A stretch of 64,000 bases of DNA, from positions 1 through 64,000 of the forward strand of contig JAOSJM010000001.1 of NCBI GenBank assembly GCA_027494165.1. Direction: 5' to 3'. Origin of the DNA: Acidimicrobiia bacterium. GTDB lineage: Bacteria > Actinomycetota > Acidimicrobiia > IMCC26256 > JAOSJM01. Shown piece by piece: positions 21,335-30,000 of the stretch. Position numbers and translations under genes: made by a program. The notes below the pieces were generated by a model. That model had not been told where the DNA came from and made no database searches. It worked only from the letters and a program-made list of their open reading frames with translations. Within the stretch, counting starts at the first letter, position 1. Every line of letters starts with the position of its first letter.

Positions 21335-21500
21335 GGTCCCACGCTCGCACGCCCCGAACGGGCCCGGCGCACCGGCCCGCGATCTTTACCGATTCTTGGA
21401 TCCAGCCTGCCCGACGGTTGGGCCGATGCTCCGTAGCGTGGCCCGCAGACGAGCGGACCGTCGAGCACGGACCGTCGAGCACGAGAGCACAGGAGCGACA

Positions 21501-21923
21501 ATGGAGCGCAGAGTCGTCCTCGCCACCGCCGGGGCCATCACCCTCACGGTCCTCGCCGGAGGCACGGCCATCGCGGCCAACCTCGGGATCCTCGACCGTG
21601 AGTCCGAGGACCCGGTCGGAGATCTCACCCCGGTGACCGTGCTCCCCGCCGCCGCGGCCGACGCCTCGACGACCACGGTGCCGCCCGAGGTGGAGGTCGT
21701 CTACGTCGACGAGCCGGTTCCGGCGGCCTCCTCGTCGGCCCCGCCGGGAACGACGGTCGGCAGCGACGGCGTCGCGGTCCCCGGGCCCGTGCCCGTCGAG
21801 CCCTTCGGTGACGACGACGAGCACGACGACGAGCACGAGGCCGAGGACGAGCACGAGGACGAGCACGAGCACGAGGACGAGCACGAGGACGACCACTACG
21901 AGGGTCGTGACGACGATGACTGA
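21501..21923 (+). CDS. small membrane-anchored/secreted protein with acidic His-rich C-terminus
   Basis: N-terminal hydrophobic segment VVLATAGAITLTVLAGGTAIAAN, linker, then GDDDEHDDEHEAEDEHEDEHEHEDEHEDDHYEGRDDDD. Confidence 0.75.
   Translation: MERRVVLATAGAITLTVLAGGTAIAANLGILDRESEDPVGDLTPVTVLPAAAADASTTTVPPEVEVVYVDEPVPAASSSAPPGTTVGSDGVAVPGPVPVEPFGDDDEHDDEHEAEDEHEDEHEHEDEHEDDHYEGRDDDD
21810..21892 (+). repeat. low-complexity GAC/GAG/CAC codon repeat encoding (D/E)nH array
   Basis: Direct reading gacgacgacgagcacgacgacgagcacgaggccgaggacgagcacgaggacgagcac... Confidence 0.9.
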
Positions 21924-22419
21924 CCAGGCCCGCCTGGAGCGCATCCGGCGCCTCCAGGAGCGCCGCGCCACCCGGAGCCCGGCCGATGCCGTGGCGACCG
22001 GTGAACCGGAGCGCGGTGGGCGGCCGGCGACGCCCCGCCCTTCCTCTCCCCGGCGGTCGGGGCGTCGCCGGGCCGCTGCAGCCCGCATCCTGTCCGGCGG
22101 CCTCGCCGTCTCGGCCACCTTCGGCCTCATGGCCGCGATGGCCGTGGCCGAACGCGCCCCGGGCGACGCGGCCACGGTCGAGACCCCCGCGGTGGTCCCG
22201 ATGGCGCTCGCGACGACCGAGGCGACCGCACCGCCTCCGGCGCCCCGCAAGGTCATCCGGATCGTGGTCCGCCGCCAGGCCGCCGCGGGCTCGGCCCCCG
22301 CTCCCGCGACCCCGTCCGTTCGCCGATCCGCTCCCGCGGCCGCGGCGCCCGCTCCGGCCCGGGCGGCGCAGCCGGTTCCCGCGCCCCAGCCGGCGGCGAG
22401 GAGCCGTGGGAGTCGCTGA
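21907..22419 (+). CDS. single-TM Ala/Pro-rich protein, uncharacterised
   Basis: MTDQARLERIRRLQERRATRSPAD...RILSGGLAVSATFGLMAAMAVAE...PRKVIRIVVRRQAA; start overlaps stop of 21501 gene (ATGACTGA). Confidence 0.65.
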   Translation: MTTMTDQARLERIRRLQERRATRSPADAVATGEPERGGRPATPRPSSPRRSGRRRAAAARILSGGLAVSATFGLMAAMAVAERAPGDAATVETPAVVPMALATTEATAPPPAPRKVIRIVVRRQAAAGSAPAPATPSVRRSAPAAAAPAPARAAQPVPAPQPAARSRGSR

Positions 22420-23315
22420 GCGCCGGTTCCGGGCCATGGGGGCCGAGGCGCGGGTCCTCGTCGTCGGGGGAACCGGGCCCGCTCGTCCTCGCCGACCGGG
22501 CCGCGGAGCGGGTGGCGGACCTCGAGGCGCGCTGGAGCCGGTTCCTGCCCGACAGCGAGGTGTCGCGGCTCAACGCCAGCCCCGGCGTGCCGGTCGTCGT
22601 CTCGCCCGACACCTTCGCGCTGGTCGAGCGCGCGGTCGACGCCTGGGGGGTGACGGCCGGGCTCTTCGACCCGACGGTCCTCGCGGCGCTCGAGGCCGCG
22701 GGCTACGACCGCAGCTTCGACCGGTACGCGCCGCGCGAGCCTCGCCCGTCGACCGGTCCGGCCCCGGGCTGCGCCGGCCTCCACCTCGACCCGATCGTCG
22801 GCTCGGTCGCCCTGCCCCGGGGCGTCCGGTTGGATCCCGGCGGGATCGGCAAGGGCCTGGCCGCGGACCTCGTCGCCACCGAGCTGGTCTCCGCCGGGGC
22901 GGCGGGGGCGCTCGTCGACCTGGGTGGTGACGTGCGGGTCACGGGCCGCGCCCCCGATCCGGCGGGCTGGGTGGTGGCCGTGGAGGACCCGTTCGCGCCG
23001 GAGCGCGACCTGGCCCGGGCCGCGCTGGCCGACGGAGCCGTGGCCACCAGCAGCCGCCTGCTCCGGGTGTGGGCCGGTGGCCGCGCTCACCATCTCGTGG
23101 ACCCGAGGACGGGGCTTCCCTCGACGAGCGACCTCGTGGCGGTGTCGGTGGTGGCGGGCGAGGCGTGGTGGGCCGAGGTGCTGGCCAAGGCCGCGCTCCT
23201 CGCCGGCAGCGCCGGCGCGGCGGGGGTGATCGACGCAGGAGGTGCCACCGGGCTGCTGGTCGACGCCGCGGGCCGGCGGTTCGACGTGGGAGGACTCGAG
23301 GAGGTGACGGTGTGA
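22406..23315 (+). CDS. ApbE-family FAD:protein FMN transferase, frame-interrupted near N-terminus
   Basis: FRAMGAEARVLVVG..., RWSRFLPDSEVSRLNASPG, LDPGGIGKGLAADLV, LVDLGGDVRVTG, VATSSRLLRVW..HHLVDPRTGLP; break at G5 22466-22470 (G4 restores frame). Confidence 0.9.
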
Positions 23316-23905
23316 ACCACCTGTCGTGGCACCTCGCCCGCGCCGGCGGGATCGTGGCCTGGGCCCTCCTCGGCCTCGCCACGATCTGGGGCCTCCTGCT
23401 GTCGACCCGGGTGCTCAAGGGGCGCCCGACCCCGGCCTGGCTGCTCGATCTCCATCGGTTCCTCGGCGGGCTCGCCCTCGTCTTCACCGCCGTGCACGTC
23501 GGCGGGCTGGTCGCGGACTCCTACGTCCACTTCGGGCCGGCCGAGATCCTCGTGCCCTTCGCGTCGGGATGGCGGACCGGTGCCGTCGCCTGGGGGGTCG
23601 TGGGTCTCTACCTGCTGCTCGCCGTCCAGCTGACCTCGATGGTGATGCGCCGCCTTCCGCGCCGGGTCTGGCGAGCGGTCCACGGGTCGAGCTTCGTCCT
23701 GTTCCTCGTGGCCGGCCTCCACGGCGCGACGGCCGGGACCGACGCCTCGAACGCGCTGTACCGCTGGGCCTCGGTGGCCGCCGTCATCGCCGTCGTGTAC
23801 CTGACCCTGGTCCGGATCCTGGCACCGCGCCGCCGTGGCCCCCGGGTGGCCACCCCAGCGGTCCGCCGGGTCGCGGACCCGGTGGCGCCGACCCGAGCCG
23901 CCTGA
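23312..23905 (+). CDS. ferric-reductase-like transmembrane protein (di-heme b type)
   Basis: Multi-TM protein with paired His LHRFLGGLALVFTAVH and VHGSSFVLFLVAGLH, HGATAGTDASNALYRW; starts overlapping ApbE stop. Confidence 0.85.
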   Translation: MNHLSWHLARAGGIVAWALLGLATIWGLLLSTRVLKGRPTPAWLLDLHRFLGGLALVFTAVHVGGLVADSYVHFGPAEILVPFASGWRTGAVAWGVVGLYLLLAVQLTSMVMRRLPRRVWRAVHGSSFVLFLVAGLHGATAGTDASNALYRWASVAAVIAVVYLTLVRILAPRRRGPRVATPAVRRVADPVAPTRAA

Positions 23906-23936
23906 GGCCCGCCCTCGCACTCCCGCCCGGGCTCCG

Positions 23937-23957
23937 CTGGCGCGACGGGCGCGCCAG
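23937..23957 (+). terminator. stem-loop (8-bp perfect stem, 5-nt loop) after the ApbE/ferric-reductase cassette
   Basis: CTGGCGCG-ACGGG-CGCGCCAG; no U-tract, so termination is a guess. Confidence 0.4.
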
Positions 23958-23958
23958 A

Positions 23959-24249
23959 ATGCAGATGGCCGCGATCCGGAGGTGCGACACGGGCGAGAGC
24001 AAGGCGTCATGGGACGAGGTGGGCGACCGGTTCGGCGACCTGGGTCAGCGGCTGCGGGGCCACTACGACGGGGCGGGGGCCGACCGGCAGGCCGTGGGCG
24101 ACGCCCTCCGGGCGCTGGGCGACGCGCTCAACCGGGCGGCGACGGCGCTCGGCCAGGCCCTCCGGGACCCCGGGGTCCGCGACGACGCCCGGCGAGCCGT
24201 CGAGCCGGGCCGGTTCCTCTCCGCTCTCGGGTGTCGATACCCCCGCTGA
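23959..24249 (+). CDS. small helical protein, uncharacterised; 3' end runs into palindromic repeat
   Basis: MQMAAIRRCDTGESKASWDEVGDRFGDLGQRLRGHYDGAGADRQAVGDALRALGDALNRAATALGQALRDPGVRDDARRAVEPGRFLSALGCRYPR. Confidence 0.5.
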   Translation: MQMAAIRRCDTGESKASWDEVGDRFGDLGQRLRGHYDGAGADRQAVGDALRALGDALNRAATALGQALRDPGVRDDARRAVEPGRFLSALGCRYPR

Positions 24250-24270
24250 GCGACGGTAGGGACACCCGGG
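24225..24270 (+). repeat. dispersed palindromic repeat, copy 1
   Basis: tctcgggtgtcgatacccccgctgagcgacggtagggacacccggg. Confidence 0.85.
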
Positions 24271-24309
24271 TCGCCTCTTGCCGGCTCTCGGGTGGGTCCG
24301 GTTGGGACC

Positions 24310-24501
24310 TCAGCCCTCGAGGCGCAGGGCCCGGCGCGGGCAGCGCAGCACGGCCTGCTCGGCTCGCTCGCGCAGCTCCGGCGGCACCTCGGGCCGGAGG
24401 ATCTCGAGGACGTCGTCGTCGGTGACGTGGAACAGCTCCGGCACGATCGACTCGCAGACCGCGTTGGCCTCGCAGACGTCGTGGTCCACGACCACCCGCA
24501 T
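24310..24501 (-). CDS. ferredoxin (3Fe-4S type, P450 partner-like)
   Basis: MRVVVDHDVCEANAVCESIVPELFHVTDDDVLEILRPEVPPELRERAEQAVLRCPRRALRLEG: C-x5-C ... CP pattern; directly follows P450. Confidence 0.9.
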   Translation of the reverse strand: MRVVVDHDVCEANAVCESIVPELFHVTDDDVLEILRPEVPPELRERAEQAVLRCPRRALRLEG

Positions 24502-25772
24502 CACGTGCCTCGTCGCTCGGGGGTGAACACGACCGGGAGGCTCTCGACGGGGTGCACGAGCGTCGAGTGTCCGTAGATCGCGCTGGCCCCGGGCGCCATG
24601 CGGATGTCGGGGAGCCGGCGGGCCAGCTCCTCGAACACGACCCTGACCTCCAGGCGGGCGAGGTTCGCCCCCAGGCAGTAGTGGGGCCCGACGCCGAAGG
24701 CCACGTGCGGGTTGGGGTCGCGGTCGACCCGGAACACGTCGGGGTCCTCGAACGCGTCGGGGTCCCGGTTCGCCGACTGGTACAGCATGAGGACCCGTTC
24801 GCCCTCGCGGATCCTCTGGCCCCGCAGCTCGGTGTCGCGCGTGGCCGTGCGCACGAAGCTCAGCACCGGGGACACCCAGCGGATGATCTCGTCGGGCGCC
24901 GTGGCGAACAGGCCCGGGTCGTCGAGCAGGCGCTGCCACTGCGCCGGGTGCTCGCTGAACGCCCGCATCCCCCCGCTGATGGCGTTGCGGGTCGTCTCGT
25001 TGCCCGCCACCACCACGAGGACCAGGAAGATGGCGAGCTCGTCCTCCTCGAGCCGGTCGCTGGACTCCAGCACGCCCTCCTCGGCGGCGGCGACGAGGTT
25101 CGAGACGAGGTCCTCGGTGAGGGGCGGTGGTGTCTCGCCTCGGGCCTCCGCCGCCCGGGCCGCCCGGTAGGCCTCGCGTCGCCCGTCGACCAGGCTGCTG
25201 ACGTACTCGACGTACTCGGCGAAGGCCCGGGCCGCGGCCACGAGCCTCGGGTCGTCGGGCTCGGTGTGGCCGTCGCCGCCCATCATGGCGTCGGACCAGT
25301 GCCAGAACCGCTCGCGGTCCTCCACGGGGAGGCCCATGAGCTCGGCGATCACGATGAGCGGGACGTGGACCGCCAGGTCGGAGACGAAGTCGCACGACCC
25401 GCGCCGGGCGACCTGGTCGATGACCTGGTTCGTGATGTCGCGGATGTGCGGCTCGAGCCGGCGCACCATGCGGGGCGTGAACCCGCGGTTGATGAGACGG
25501 CGCTGCTCGGTGTGCCGCGGCTCGTCGAGTCCGATGAGCGACAGGTCGACCGACAGGTACGGGCGGACCCCTCGACCGGAGCAGAAGATCTCGGGATGGG
25601 TGGACACGTGGACGACGTCGTCGTACCTCGAGACGATCCACAGCCCGTTGCGCTCGTCCCGGCAGACGGGGGCGTGCTCCCGCAGCCACCGGTACGCGGT
25701 GTGAGGGTCGCCCCGGTAGAGCTCGGGGTCGCAGACGTCGATGTCGGGGCGGTCGTCCAGCAGGCTGGTCAT
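24501..25772 (-). CDS. cytochrome P450
   Basis: FLVLVVVAGNETTRNAISGG (I-helix), ExxR region, HVAFGVGPHYCLGANLARLE heme-binding motif. Confidence 0.95.
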   Translation of the reverse strand: MTSLLDDRPDIDVCDPELYRGDPHTAYRWLREHAPVCRDERNGLWIVSRYDDVVHVSTHPEIFCSGRGVRPYLSVDLSLIGLDEPRHTEQRRLINRGFTPRMVRRLEPHIRDITNQVIDQVARRGSCDFVSDLAVHVPLIVIAELMGLPVEDRERFWHWSDAMMGGDGHTEPDDPRLVAAARAFAEYVEYVSSLVDGRREAYRAARAAEARGETPPPLTEDLVSNLVAAAEEGVLESSDRLEEDELAIFLVLVVVAGNETTRNAISGGMRAFSEHPAQWQRLLDDPGLFATAPDEIIRWVSPVLSFVRTATRDTELRGQRIREGERVLMLYQSANRDPDAFEDPDVFRVDRDPNPHVAFGVGPHYCLGANLARLEVRVVFEELARRLPDIRMAPGASAIYGHSTLVHPVESLPVVFTPERRGT

Positions 25773-25812
25773 CGACGCGCCGCCGCGCTCGTGGCGCCGC
25801 TCGGGGCCGGGC

Positions 25813-26948
25813 TCACGCCGGGGCCTTCCGGGCGGCCTGGCGCATCCGCGTCGTGCGGTGCACCGGGTCGGTGTCGAAGCGGGGAAGGACCTCCTTGCCG
25901 AACAGCTCGAAGGAGGAGAGCGCGTCGGCGAGCGAGATCTGGTTCGTGAGCGGGCTGAAGACGAGCTGGTCCACTCCGAGGTCCCGGTACACCTCGACGC
26001 TGCGGGCGCAGTCGTCGGGGCCACCGATCACCAGGGCCCCGGTGGGGGAGAGCTGCTCGACCTGCTCGGGGGTGGGCTCGGGCAGCAGCTCGGGCCACTC
26101 GGGGATGCCCTTGGGTCTGGGGAACGTGTCGAGCCAGCGGACGACCTGGGAGAAGTAGTAGTTCATCCCGATCCTCGACGCGAGGTCGAAGGCGTCGTCG
26201 CGCTCGGGGGCGCAGACCATGTTCGTCACGCAGAGCACGTTGTCGTTGACGTAGTCGCCGACCGGCTCGGCCTCCTTGATGGCCTCCTTGTAGACCCGGA
26301 TGGCCGCCGGGATCTTCGACTTGGCGATCGGCCCGAACGCGAAGCACAGGACGCCCAGACCCATCCGGGCCGCGATCTCGAAGGTCTCGGGGTTCCCCGC
26401 CGCGACCCACATCGGCGGGTGGGTGTCGCCGTAGAGCTTCGGAAGCACGTCGCGCTCGGGCATCGAGAAGAACCGGCCCTCGTGGGAGTAGGGGTGCTCC
26501 CGCCACATCGCGGGGATGGCCCGGATGGCCTCCTGCCACATCTCGCGCGTGGAGTCCCAGTCGGTGACGCCGAACCCGGCCATCTCGGTGGTCGACGAGC
26601 CCCGCCCCGTGCCGAACTCGAAGCGCCCCTCGGTCAGGTGGTCGAGCATCGCCACCTTCTCGGCGACCCGGGCCGGGTGGTTCACCGGGGGGTGATGTTG
26701 ATGATGGCCGACCCGACGTGGACCCGCTCGGTGCGGGCCGCCACGAACGGGAGGTAGACCTCCGGGCACGACATGTGCGAGTACTCGGTGAGGAAGTGGT
26801 GCTCCGAGGCCCACACGTACTTGAACCCGAACTCCTCGCAGCGCACACCGATCTCGACGCTGTCCATGATGCGGTCGTGCTCGAGGCGCGGGTTGGTGCG
26901 AGCCATGGGCTCCGGGACCGCGCCTTGGGCGAAGAAGCCGAACTCCAT
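25813..26948 (-). CDS. LLM-class (F420-dependent) flavin oxidoreductase, frame-interrupted
   Basis: MEFGFFAQGAVPEPMARTNPRLEHDRIMDSVEIGVRCEEFGFKYVWASEHHF...INITP + PVNHPARVAEKVAMLDHLTEGRFEFGTGRGSS...; break at G6 26687-26692. Confidence 0.9.
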
Positions 26949-27028
26949 CTGGTCCCCCCTCGCTGCCGCCCCGACGGCCGTGCTGCACCCGGCCCGGTCC
27001 GGTGACGGCCGGGACCGGGCGGGCAGAA

Positions 27029-27042
27029 TGGAACGTGTTCCA
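27029..27042 (-). promoter_or_regulatory. TetR-type operator matching the KstR consensus TnnAACnnGTTnnA
   Basis: TGGAAC-GT-GTTCCA, ~80 nt upstream of the LLM start, intergenic. Confidence 0.55.
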
Positions 27043-27072
27043 AAACGAGGAGCGTACGGGACATCACCCTTC

Positions 27073-27114
27073 CTGGCAAGCGCTCCCTGGCCAGCGCTCC
27101 CTGGCCAGCGCTCC
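27073..27114 (+). repeat. three tandem 14-mers CTGGCCAGCGCTCC (first copy CTGGCAAGCGCTCC)
   Basis: Direct reading. Confidence 0.9.
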
Positions 27115-27117
27115 CTC

Positions 27118-27166
27118 GTCTCGGGTGTCGCTACCCCCGCTGAGCGACGGTGACGGCACCCGAGAC
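27118..27166 (+). repeat. dispersed palindromic repeat, copy 2
   Basis: gtctcgggtgtcgctacccccgctgagcgacggtgacggcacccgagac. Confidence 0.85.
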
Positions 27167-27179
27167 GGATCGGGCGGGG

Positions 27180-28607
27180 CTACTGGCGTGGCCGGACCGC
27201 GGTGAGGCCGATGGCCCGGATCCCGAGCGCGGCCGCGTCCCCCTCGAAGCGGGCGTCGCCGAACGGCCACACCGACCCGTCGACGCCCTGGATCCAGTAC
27301 CCGTCCCCGGTGGCCGACGCGACGATGCCGGCGGCGTCGGTCCACTCGCACAGGCCGTGGCCCGGGAGCGAGCCGAAGGGGAGGGCGTCCCCGAAGGCGA
27401 ACACGCCGCCGTCCGCGGCGAGCAGCCAGTAGCCGTCGCCGGTGGGGGTGGGGGCCATGGCGACGATGGGCTGGTTGAGGGCGATGGCCCCGGTCGAGCC
27501 GTGGAAGGTGGCGTCGCCGAAGGAGAAGATGCCGCCGTCGGAGGCGACGAGCCAGTAGCCGTCGCCGGTGGGGGTGGGGGCCATGGCGACGATGGGCTGG
27601 TTGAGGGCGATGGCTCCGGTCGAGCCGTGGAAGGTGGCGTCGCCGAAGGAGAAGATGCCGCCGTCGGAGGCGACGAGCCAGTAGCCCTTGCCGCCGGGGG
27701 TGGGGGCCATGGCGACGATGGGCTGGTTGAGGGCGATGGCCCCGGTCGAGCCGTGGAAGGTGGCGTCGCCGAAGGAGAAGATGCCGCCGTCGGAGGCCAC
27801 GAGCCAGTACCCGTCGCCCGTGGGGGTGGCCGCCATCCCTTCGACCGGTCGGTTGAGCCGCATGCCCCCCGTGGAGCCGTGGAACGCCGCGTCGCCGTAG
27901 GTGAAGATGCCGCCGTCGGATCCCAGCGTCCAGTAGCCGGCTCCCGACGCGGCCGACGGTTCCGGATCGGGGTTCTCAGGGAAGGCGCACCGCCCGCCAG
28001 CGGGGAGCCCCTGGGCCAGACGCAGGCTCGTCCAGGGGTTCACGACGGCGCCGGTCGGGTCGTGCATCTCGAAGTGGAGGTGGGGCGCCGTGCCCTCGGC
28101 GTTCCCGCTGTCGCCCAGGTAGCCGACGTGGTCGCCGGCCTTCACCTCGGCTCCCACCTCGATCCCGGGCGCGAAGCGCCACTCGGGCGGGTTGGCGCCG
28201 TCGTCGGTGCCGGGCGTGTCGTTGTTGAGGTGGATGTAGCTGTACTTCCAGCCGTCGGCGCCCTTGATCACCATCATGTTGCCGGCCGTGTTCCCCGAGT
28301 CCTCCCGGACGTAGGTGACGGTCCCGTCGACGGCGGCGAGCAGGCGCTGGAGCTTGGTGCCCATGATGTCGGTGGCGCCGTGGATCTTCGTGCAGCCGGA
28401 GCGGCAGGAGTGGAAGTCGTCGCCGTAGCTCACCGGGCCCTCGACGGGGAAGTGGATCCGGTGGAACGCGGGCTCGGGCAGCAGGGCCGGCCGGGCGAGG
28501 GCCGCCCGGCCCGGTGCGGCGAGGGCGGCGGGCGACGGCGCGCCGAGCGCCGCGGTCACGGTCGCGGCGAACACGGCGACGAGCGTCGCGAGGCGGCGAG
28601 GGGGCAC
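27180..28607 (-). CDS. secreted M23-family metallopeptidase with C-terminal 42-aa propeller-like repeats
   Basis: Signal peptide; M23-like HGATDIMGTKLQRLLAAVDGTVTYV...GTAPHLHFEMHDPTG; repeats GYWLVASDGGIFSFGDATFHGSTGAIALNQPIVAMAPTPTGD. Confidence 0.9.
   Translation of the reverse strand: MPPRRLATLVAVFAATVTAALGAPSPAALAAPGRAALARPALLPEPAFHRIHFPVEGPVSYGDDFHSCRSGCTKIHGATDIMGTKLQRLLAAVDGTVTYVREDSGNTAGNMMVIKGADGWKYSYIHLNNDTPGTDDGANPPEWRFAPGIEVGAEVKAGDHVGYLGDSGNAEGTAPHLHFEMHDPTGAVVNPWTSLRLAQGLPAGGRCAFPENPDPEPSAASGAGYWTLGSDGGIFTYGDAAFHGSTGGMRLNRPVEGMAATPTGDGYWLVASDGGIFSFGDATFHGSTGAIALNQPIVAMAPTPGGKGYWLVASDGGIFSFGDATFHGSTGAIALNQPIVAMAPTPTGDGYWLVASDGGIFSFGDATFHGSTGAIALNQPIVAMAPTPTGDGYWLLAADGGVFAFGDALPFGSLPGHGLCEWTDAAGIVASATGDGYWIQGVDGSVWPFGDARFEGDAAALGIRAIGLTAVRPRQ
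27435..27830 (-). repeat. near-identical intragenic 126-bp tandem repeats (about 3 full copies)
   Basis: The string gatgggctggttgaggg recurs at 27465, 27591 and 27717 (exactly 126 bp spacing). Confidence 0.95.
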
Positions 28608-28737
28608 GGGTCTCCTCGGGTCGCAGGGTCTCCCGGGGGGTATCGGCGCCGCCGGCCCGGGGGCTTGACCCGACCTCCCGGGTGCCTCCACCCCCGCCGG
28701 GTGGGGCTCGCGACACCCGGGTCGCGCGCTATCCTGG

Positions 28738-28753
28738 GTTACCAACCGGTAAC
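28738..28753 (+). promoter_or_regulatory. TetR-type inverted repeat upstream of acyl-CoA dehydrogenase
   Basis: GTTACC-AACC-GGTAAC, 69 nt upstream of ATG 28822. Confidence 0.45.
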
Positions 28754-28821
28754 TTCAAGTCCTCAACTGTCCTCGACAGACGGCGGGAACGCCCGTCCCG
28801 ACCCGTCCGAAGGAGGCCGAG

Positions 28822-30000
28822 ATGGCCGAGTTCTCCCTGGACCTCAACGAGGATCAGCTCCAGATCCAGAAGTGGGTCCACGACTTCGCCGAGAACGTCG
28901 TGCGCCCCGTGGCCCGCGAGTGGGACGAGCGCGAGGAGACCCCCTGGCCCGTCATCGAGGAGGCGGCCAAGGTCGGCCTCTACTCGCTCGACTTCGTCGC
29001 CAACGCCTTCGCCGATCCCACCGGTCTCACCCTCCCCCTCGTGATGGAGGAGATGTGCTGGGGCGACGCGGGGATCGCGCTCTCGATCTTCGGCACCACG
29101 CTCGGGGTCTCGGGGATCGTCGGCAACGGCACCCCCGAGCAGATCGCCGAGTGGTTGCCCCAGTGCTTCGGCACCCCCGACGACATCAAGCTCGCCGCCT
29201 TCGCCGTGAGCGAGCCCGACGCCGGCTCCGACGTGAGCTCGTTGCGGACCCGGGCCGTCTACGACGAGGCCAGGGACGAGTGGGTCCTCAACGGGGTCAA
29301 GACGTGGATCACCAACGGTGGCATCGCCGACGTCCACGTCGTGGTCGCCTCGGTCGAGCCCGAGCTCAAGGCCCGGGGCCACGCGAGCTTCGTGATCCCG
29401 CCCGGCACCCCGGGCCTCGGCATGGGCCAGAAGTTCCAGAAGCACGGCATCCGGGCCAGCCACACCGCCGAGGTGATCCTCGACGACGTGCGGGTCCCGG
29501 GGAGCTGCCTGCTCGGCGGCAAGGAGAAGCTCGACGAGCGCCTCGCGCGGGCCCGCGAGGGCGAGAGCACCAAGACCCAGGCCGCGATGAGCACCTTCGA
29601 GGCCAGCCGGCCGATCGTGGGCGCCCAGGCCCTCGGCATCGCCCGGGCCGCCTACGAGTACGCGCTCGACTACGCCAAGGAGCGCACCCAGTTCGGCCGG
29701 CCGATCATCGAGAACCAGGCCATCGCCTTCAAGCTCGCCGACATGAGGATGGAGATCGACGCCGCCCGTTTGCTCGTGTGGCGGGCGTGCTGGATGGGTC
29801 GCACGGGCAAGACCTTCGAGGCCGGCGAGGGCTCGATGTCGAAGCTCAAGGCCGGCGAGGTCGCGGTCTGGGCCACCGAGCAGGCGATCCAGATCCTCGG
29901 CGGCTACGGCTACACCCGGGACCACCCGGTGGAGCAGTGGCACCGCGACTCGAAGATCTACACGATCTTCGAGGGCACCTCGGAGATCCAGCGCTTGCGG
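28822..30000 (+). CDS. acyl-CoA dehydrogenase (C-terminus disrupted)
   Basis: Strong SD ggagg; MAEFSLDLNEDQLQIQKWVHDFAENVVRPVAREWDER...ILGGYGYTRDHPVEQWHRDSKIYTIFEGTSEIQRL; no stop before entering next gene. Confidence 0.9.

Noticed and set aside
19911-23093. 1060-aa minus-strand ORF, and other very long antisense ORFs (492-2147, 2549-4231, 7100-10108, 27150-30164, 59777-62866 upstream part)
   Set aside because: High-GC DNA lacks stops in off frames. Only the segments overlapping recognised domains (HK N-terminus, VOC, ThDP enzyme) are real; the rest is Arg/Pro/Ala-rich antisense noise.
27435-27830. Regular direct repeats suggesting a CRISPR array
   Set aside because: 126-bp spacing, in-frame coding repeats without unique spacers; intragenic protein repeats.
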